From assembly GCA_031282925.1 (NCBI GenBank), contig JAITCT010000248.1:1-7363 (forward strand): a stretch of 7,363 nucleotides of DNA, given 5' to 3'. Of this stretch, positions 6,368-7,363 are shown piece by piece (the first letter of the stretch is position 1; every line of letters begins with the position of its first letter). The position numbers were made by a program, and so were the translations under genes. Below the pieces are notes generated by a model that saw only the letters and a list, made by a program, of their open reading frames with translations, ran no database searches and had not been told where the DNA came from. Origin of the DNA: Dysgonamonadaceae bacterium (GTDB lineage: Bacteria > Bacteroidota > Bacteroidia > Bacteroidales > Azobacteroidaceae).

Positions 6368-6402
6368 TGCCGAAAGCCTATTGCAAAAAAGGGCTTTCGG
6401 TA
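6368..6402. terminator. Bidirectional hairpin between convergent pmbA and wzi-like gene
   Basis: CCGAAAGCC (6370-6378) pairs perfectly with GGCTTTCGG (6392-6400). A G-T and a T-A pair extend the outer end, and the loop is about 13 bases, including six A's. It sits 45 bases after the pmbA stop and 13 bases after the wzi-like stop, as expected of a shared terminator. T runs directly after either arm are weak, so efficiency is uncertain. Confidence 0.65.
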
Positions 6403-6414
6403 TCGTGCGTGGGT

Positions 6415-7363
6415 TTATTTTTCATAGATTATTCCCCGTTTGCAAAGCGTAATGCTCCCTCCAAAAGTATCTCCTCTAAAAAATTCACCTTTATCGTAAG
6501 CGGTAGATAATTTAATATCGAAACCTTTGAAGCGGGCGGGGGTATAAATGAATTCCAATTGAGAAGCAAAACCTTTTTTGACCGATTTGAAAGGAACATA
6601 ATACCTTCCCCAACTTTGCCCGGTTGTCAACAGCAAACGATATTGCAATGCCGGATGAAGATACCCTTCCATCCCCAGATGAAAAGCAATGATGCGGTTA
6701 CTTTTAAAATTGAGACTCCCATCCCGATTATACATCGGCGAAAGAAACAAGGGTGTACCCAAAGTCTGCCCGAAATAGGAAGGCCCTTGCACATAATCCG
6801 TATTATTGTAATAATTGTCGTTTCCATTCCCCTTTTTTTGTAATTTGTCCCGATGTTCGTCATCCATTCCCATATTATGATGGATGGGGCCTGTTTGTTG
6901 TTTGGTATAAATATATTCGAATACAACGCCGGAAAGTCTGGATTTCTCTTTGTTCCGATATTCAATACCGAACAAACCATCCTGGTAATTCTCGAATACC
7001 ATTCCTGAACCGTCATCAAAAAAATGGTTGGTATAAATACTTAACAAGTTTTTATTTGTTAATTTATAATCGAAGCGAAAAAGATAAGCGCCCCACTGTG
7101 AACCGGCTACATAAGCGTTGTCCGCGCCCGATGACTTGGAAGAACCTTCTTTGGCAATGGCAACCCGGAAAAAATCGTCAAGTCCATGCGGCTGATTGAT
7201 TACAATATATTCTCCCTGTCCGTTTTCTTCTCTGTATATGTACAAATTACCTCCCCACTGGGTAACATGATCGGTTCCCACTGTAAATTGCATCCGGTTT
7301 TTACCTGCAATATTTCCAAACCGGAAATAGATTGATTTATGGTGGGATAGAATATTTTCGGTA
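6415..7363 (-). CDS. Capsule assembly Wzi family outer-membrane protein (5' partial)
   Basis: The minus-strand frame runs without a stop from the right edge to TAA at 6415-6417, showing 315 residues; the N-terminus, with any signal peptide, lies outside the window. The Met at 7293 is internal, since YFRFGNIAGKNR just before it is family-like. I assign it to the Bacteroidetes capsule-assembly Wzi family (Pfam Caps_assemb_Wzi) from HVTQWGG (7249-7269), the NGNDNYYNN...GPSYFGQTLGTPL region (residues 156-182 counted from that Met), SNRIIAFHLGMEG (198-210), YRLLLTTGQSWGRYY (218-232) and the closing TAYDKGEFFRGDTFGGSI. The many alternating aromatic and polar strands fit a beta-barrel. Wzi in E. coli is a surface lectin that helps hold group 1 capsule on the cell; the role of Bacteroidetes members is less defined and may involve surface polysaccharide more broadly. 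No other capsule genes are seen here. A generic porin is the main alternative. Confidence 0.8.
   Translation of the reverse strand, partial: TENILSHHKSIYFRFGNIAGKNRMQFTVGTDHVTQWGGNLYIYREENGQGEYIVINQPHGLDDFFRVAIAKEGSSKSSGADNAYVAGSQWGAYLFRFDYKLTNKNLLSIYTNHFFDDGSGMVFENYQDGLFGIEYRNKEKSRLSGVVFEYIYTKQQTGPIHHNMGMDDEHRDKLQKKGNGNDNYYNNTDYVQGPSYFGQTLGTPLFLSPMYNRDGSLNFKSNRIIAFHLGMEGYLHPALQYRLLLTTGQSWGRYYVPFKSVKKGFASQLEFIYTPARFKGFDIKLSTAYDKGEFFRGDTFGGSITLCKRGIIYEK

Noticed and set aside
6753..7199. 148-residue plus-strand open frame opposite the wzi-like gene
   Set aside because: It is antisense to a well-supported beta-barrel gene, and its peptide shows no coherent domain.

Overview
The window looks like a piece of a Bacteroidales (Bacteroidetes) chromosome. 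The evidence is a Bacteroides-type Rpn/PD-(D/E)XK nuclease gene with a glycine-periodic tail, a Wzi-type capsule-assembly outer-membrane protein of the Bacteroidetes kind, and a promoter upstream of trpB that fits the Bacteroidetes sigma-ABfr pattern (TTG, 19 bases, TAnnTTTG). The non-coding DNA is very AT-rich. No rRNA, tRNA, CRISPR array or complete insertion sequence was seen.

Layout. Bases 1-776 (+) hold the 3' part of an Rpn-family nuclease gene; its N-terminus lies before the window. It converges, with only 21 bases between the stop codons, on nadA (798-1781, -), quinolinate synthase of de novo NAD synthesis. A 473-base AT-rich intergenic region (1782-2254) separates nadA from the divergent trpB. 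It holds a candidate nadA promoter, an inverted repeat followed by seven T's, a 13-base direct repeat and the trpB promoter. trpB (2255-3433, +), the tryptophan synthase beta chain, stands without trpA or other trp genes in view. It is followed after 58 bases by a TldD-type metalloprotease with a twin-arginine signal (3492-5003, +), then after 2 bases by its PmbA/TldE-type partner (5006-6325, +). A perfect 9-bp hairpin (core 6370-6400) lies between this pair and a convergent wzi-like gene (6415 to beyond 7363, -).

How the genes fit together. tldD and pmbA almost certainly encode the two halves of a TldD/TldE protease. Here the zinc-bearing half carries a Tat export signal and its partner has none, which is the most interesting biological question in the window. 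trpB has its own promoter, and no separate tldD promoter is visible, so trpB-tldD-pmbA may be one transcript, though trpB has no obvious functional link to the protease. nadA and trpB are both cofactor or amino-acid biosynthesis genes and share a divergent control region. The Rpn nuclease and the Wzi protein are cut by the window edges and appear to be unrelated neighbours.

I found no convincing entirely new system. The less explained parts are the nadA-trpB intergenic region and the compartment of the TldD/TldE pair.
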